Source: Paraburkholderia caledonica NBRC 102488 (GTDB taxonomy: Bacteria > Pseudomonadota > Gammaproteobacteria > Burkholderiales > Burkholderiaceae). Taken from it: 64,000 bases of DNA. The stretch covers positions 89,545 through 153,544 of the forward strand of contig NZ_BAYE01000015.1 in NCBI RefSeq assembly GCF_000685095.1. The letters are read 5' to 3'. The notes under the pieces are model-generated. The model saw only the letters and a list, made by a program, of their open reading frames with translations, made no database searches and was not told the DNA's origin. Numbering within the stretch: position 1 is the first letter of the stretch; every line of letters starts with the position of its first letter. The translations under genes and the position numbers were made by a program. This document shows, one piece after another, positions 61,886 to 64,000 of this stretch.

Positions 61886-63901
61886 ATGGCGACATTCGTG
61901 GCAATTCAATATAAAAGCGGCAGCCAAGGAGCGACATCGACCCCCCCCGGTCGCGCCGAGCCTGCTTCGCCGGGGCGCCGGGCTTTCATGGTGTTCGCCG
62001 GGACCTCGGCGGGCGCAACGCTCGTCGGCGGCCTGTCCGCATGCGGCGGCTCGGGCAGTTCGGGCCTGACACCGGAAGATCCGATCTGGGGCAGTGCCGG
62101 CGCGGCGACACAAATCATCGCGTCGCTCGCCGGCGTCACGCAGTCCATGTTCCCGTCGCGCGACTTCGTCGTCACACAATACGGCGCACAGCCTTGCGCC
62201 GTTGTCGCTGCGACCAATCCGTACACGGGTTCTTCTTCACCCGCGAGCCCCGGCTCGAACCAGACTAACGCGCCCTCGTCGTTCGACTCGCGGCCCGCGT
62301 TTCTCGCCGCGATTCAGGCCTGCAATGCAGCCGGCGGCGGACGCGTCGTGGTGCCCTCCGGTACCTGGTATTGCGCCGGGCCGATCGTGTTGCTCAGCAA
62401 CGTCAACTTCCACCTGAGCGCGAATTGCACGATCTATTTCAGCCCGAATCCGGCGGACTATGCGAAGGATGGCCCCGTAGACTGCGGTGCGAACGGCAAA
62501 CTCTTTTACAGCCGCTGGCAGGCCAATGATTGCCTGAACTACGGCTCACCGGTGTACGCCCGCAATCAGACCAACATCGCGTTGACCGGCGAAGACGCGA
62601 CCTCGGTTCTGAACGGCCAGGCCATGATACCCTTCTCCGGTTCGGGCAACACTGCCACATGCTGGTGGACATTCAAGGGTTCGAATGGCGCCTACGGTTG
62701 CGTGAGCTCGTCGACGCCTTCTCAGGTATATCGGAACCCGAACAATGTGGACCTCCGGACCGCCGCACCAGGCATTTCCGACACGCTATACGCACAGCTG
62801 ACGAGTCCGACGACGCCATGGCAACAGGATCAGAACTACTTGCCCGCTCTCTCGGAAGCCGGCGTTCCGGTTGCGAAGCGTATCTTCGGCATCGGCCACT
62901 ATCTGCGACCGTGCATGGTCGAGTTTATCGGCTGCACGAATGTGTTGATGGAGAACTATTGCACCAATAACACGCCGTTCTGGCAGCATCATCCGACCGC
63001 TTGCAAGAACGTGGTGATTCGCGGCGTCACGACGAACAGTATCGGCCCGAATAACGACGGCTTCGATCCAGACGCCTGCAATAACGTGCTCTGCGACAAC
63101 GTCACGTTCAATACGGGCGACGACTGCATCGCGATCAAGTCGGGCAAGGATCTCGACACGCAATACGGTCCCGCACAGAACCATGTCATCCAGAACTGCA
63201 CGATGAATAGCGGTCACGGCGGCATTACGCTCGGCAGTGAAATGGGCGGCGGCGTGCAGAACATTTACGCACGCAATCTGCAGATGTTGAATCAGAACTG
63301 GGCGACCAATCCGCTGAACATCGCGATCCGCATCAAGACGAACATGAATCGCGGCGGCTTCGTGAAAAACTTCTTTGTCGACAAGGTGACGCTGCCCAAC
63401 GGCGTCGCATTGAAAGGCGGCGGCTACGGTAGCGCGCTGCTCGCGGGCAGCCCGATCAACGGCACGGTGCCGCTCGGCGTGGTCACCGCGAGTGCGGCGA
63501 ATCCGTCAGCGGCTCAAGGCGGTCTCATCACATTTGACTGCGATTACCAGCCCGCCAACGACGCGATACGAACGCGGCCTGCCGTCGTGCAGAACGTGAA
63601 CATATCGAATGTGCAGGCGAGCAACGTGACCGTCGGCGGCGTCACCGGTTCGTGCTTCCAGGCGATCGTCGCACAAGGTCCGGTTGCATTCGATTACAAC
63701 GGACCCACGCCCGCGCCGACGATCCCGCCGATTACAGGCGTCACCATCTCGAACTGCAACCTGGGCACGGCGGTTTGCGCGGGACCGGCCACGTCGACCA
63801 CGCCCGGACCGATCTACGCGTACAACGTCAACGGCATCACGTTGAAGAACGTCGTCATCGGCTCGACCACGTACAACACGAATGTGACCGATCAGCGTTA
63901 G
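61886..63901 (+). CDS. Exported GH28 polygalacturonase-like pectinase
   Basis: 671 residues. The N-terminal GRRAFMVFAG twin-arginine-like motif, hydrophobic stretch and LSAC lipobox indicate Tat export as a lipoprotein. The beta-helix carries the GH28 catalytic set: NNDGFDPDA (NxD variant of NTD), TGDDCIAIKSG (DD), SGHGGITLGSEMGGG (GHG) and RIKTN (RIK). It would release galacturonate or oligogalacturonates from pectin. Inserts in the first 300 residues make it longer than simple polygalacturonases. No strong ribosome site; a GTG at 61898 is an alternative start. Confidence 0.9.
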   Translation: MATFVAIQYKSGSQGATSTPPGRAEPASPGRRAFMVFAGTSAGATLVGGLSACGGSGSSGLTPEDPIWGSAGAATQIIASLAGVTQSMFPSRDFVVTQYGAQPCAVVAATNPYTGSSSPASPGSNQTNAPSSFDSRPAFLAAIQACNAAGGGRVVVPSGTWYCAGPIVLLSNVNFHLSANCTIYFSPNPADYAKDGPVDCGANGKLFYSRWQANDCLNYGSPVYARNQTNIALTGEDATSVLNGQAMIPFSGSGNTATCWWTFKGSNGAYGCVSSSTPSQVYRNPNNVDLRTAAPGISDTLYAQLTSPTTPWQQDQNYLPALSEAGVPVAKRIFGIGHYLRPCMVEFIGCTNVLMENYCTNNTPFWQHHPTACKNVVIRGVTTNSIGPNNDGFDPDACNNVLCDNVTFNTGDDCIAIKSGKDLDTQYGPAQNHVIQNCTMNSGHGGITLGSEMGGGVQNIYARNLQMLNQNWATNPLNIAIRIKTNMNRGGFVKNFFVDKVTLPNGVALKGGGYGSALLAGSPINGTVPLGVVTASAANPSAAQGGLITFDCDYQPANDAIRTRPAVVQNVNISNVQASNVTVGGVTGSCFQAIVAQGPVAFDYNGPTPAPTIPPITGVTISNCNLGTAVCAGPATSTTPGPIYAYNVNGITLKNVVIGSTTYNTNVTDQR

Positions 63902-64000
63902 AAGGCGAACGCGGCAGGACGGTCGCTCCGCCGCGCCCGCAATCGCACCGCGACGCGCGCTTGCGGGCCGGGAAAAAACGGCGCAAAAAAAACCGCTCGG

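Noticed and set aside
63902..64000. A/T-run tail at the right edge as a terminator for the pectinase gene
   Set aside because: The A-runs are on the plus strand and no paired stem with a T-run is visible before the window ends.

Overview
The base composition, codon use and gene content (a Burkholderia-type T6SS-1 cluster, FadR-type GntR control of hexarate genes, an OmpC-like porin, PF10118 and NERD-helicase families) suggest a GC-rich betaproteobacterium of the Burkholderia/Paraburkholderia group. This assignment is inferred from the sequence alone. Almost all the DNA is coding. I saw no tRNA, rRNA, insertion sequence, prophage or CRISPR array.

Layout. (1) 1-14802: most of a type VI secretion locus. 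There is the 3' end of an OmpA-like gene, then tssA, tssH(clpV), tssG, tssF, tssE, hcp, tssC, tssB and a TPR lipoprotein on the minus strand, divergent from tssJ-tssK-tssL. TssM and VgrG are not in the window and probably lie to the left. (2) 14830-20252: zwf, an ornithine cyclodeaminase-family reductase, a small secreted Cys-rich protein, a C39-like peptidase and an FAD amine oxidoreductase. (3) 20386-22111: a hipBA module preceded by a tandem operator array with a strict 26-bp period. (4) 22393-30679: a BetR/REC regulator, a molybdopterin-fold protein with a hybrid histidine kinase, a PRT-HAD fusion, a NERD-helicase, a GST, a Zur-like Fur protein and a single-domain receiver. (5) 31013-32296: a decayed TetR/DHA2 efflux pair. 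(6) 32628-38954: a zinc-ribbon membrane protein with an orphan TAXI binding protein, a MocR/DMT divergent pair, a PAT-type acetyltransferase and a MerR regulator. (7) 39116-44088: an operon for a Baeyer-Villiger-type monooxygenase, an SDR, a frameshifted PF10118 gene and an epoxide-hydrolase-like protein, with a convergent glycolipid-binding-fold gene. (8) 44339-45865: a half-length urea transporter, a class II aldolase and a 4-OT-like tautomerase.

(9) 45976-63901 looks like a complete pectin/uronate/hexarate catabolic island. It has an exported GH28 pectinase, a porin, a DctPQM TRAP transporter, uronate dehydrogenase, an SMP-30 lactonase, galactarate dehydratase and an MFS hexarate permease. 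Two exits from 5-keto-4-deoxyglucarate are encoded: KdgD plus 2,5-dioxovalerate dehydrogenase leading to 2-oxoglutarate, and GarL plus GarR leading to pyruvate and glycerate. A FadR-type GntR regulator lies inside the island. A 13-bp palindrome (consensus GTTGTA-N-GAYGAC) recurs in front of most of these units, usually 1-2 bp upstream of a TATA-like -10 box and including the regulator's own promoter, so the island reads as one repressor-controlled regulon.

The strongest structural observations are the 13-bp regulon operator, the five-unit 26-bp hipBA operator array, and several broken genes (TetR, DHA2, the PF10118 frameshift, the half urea transporter). All functions are inferred from sequence patterns, and no database search was run.
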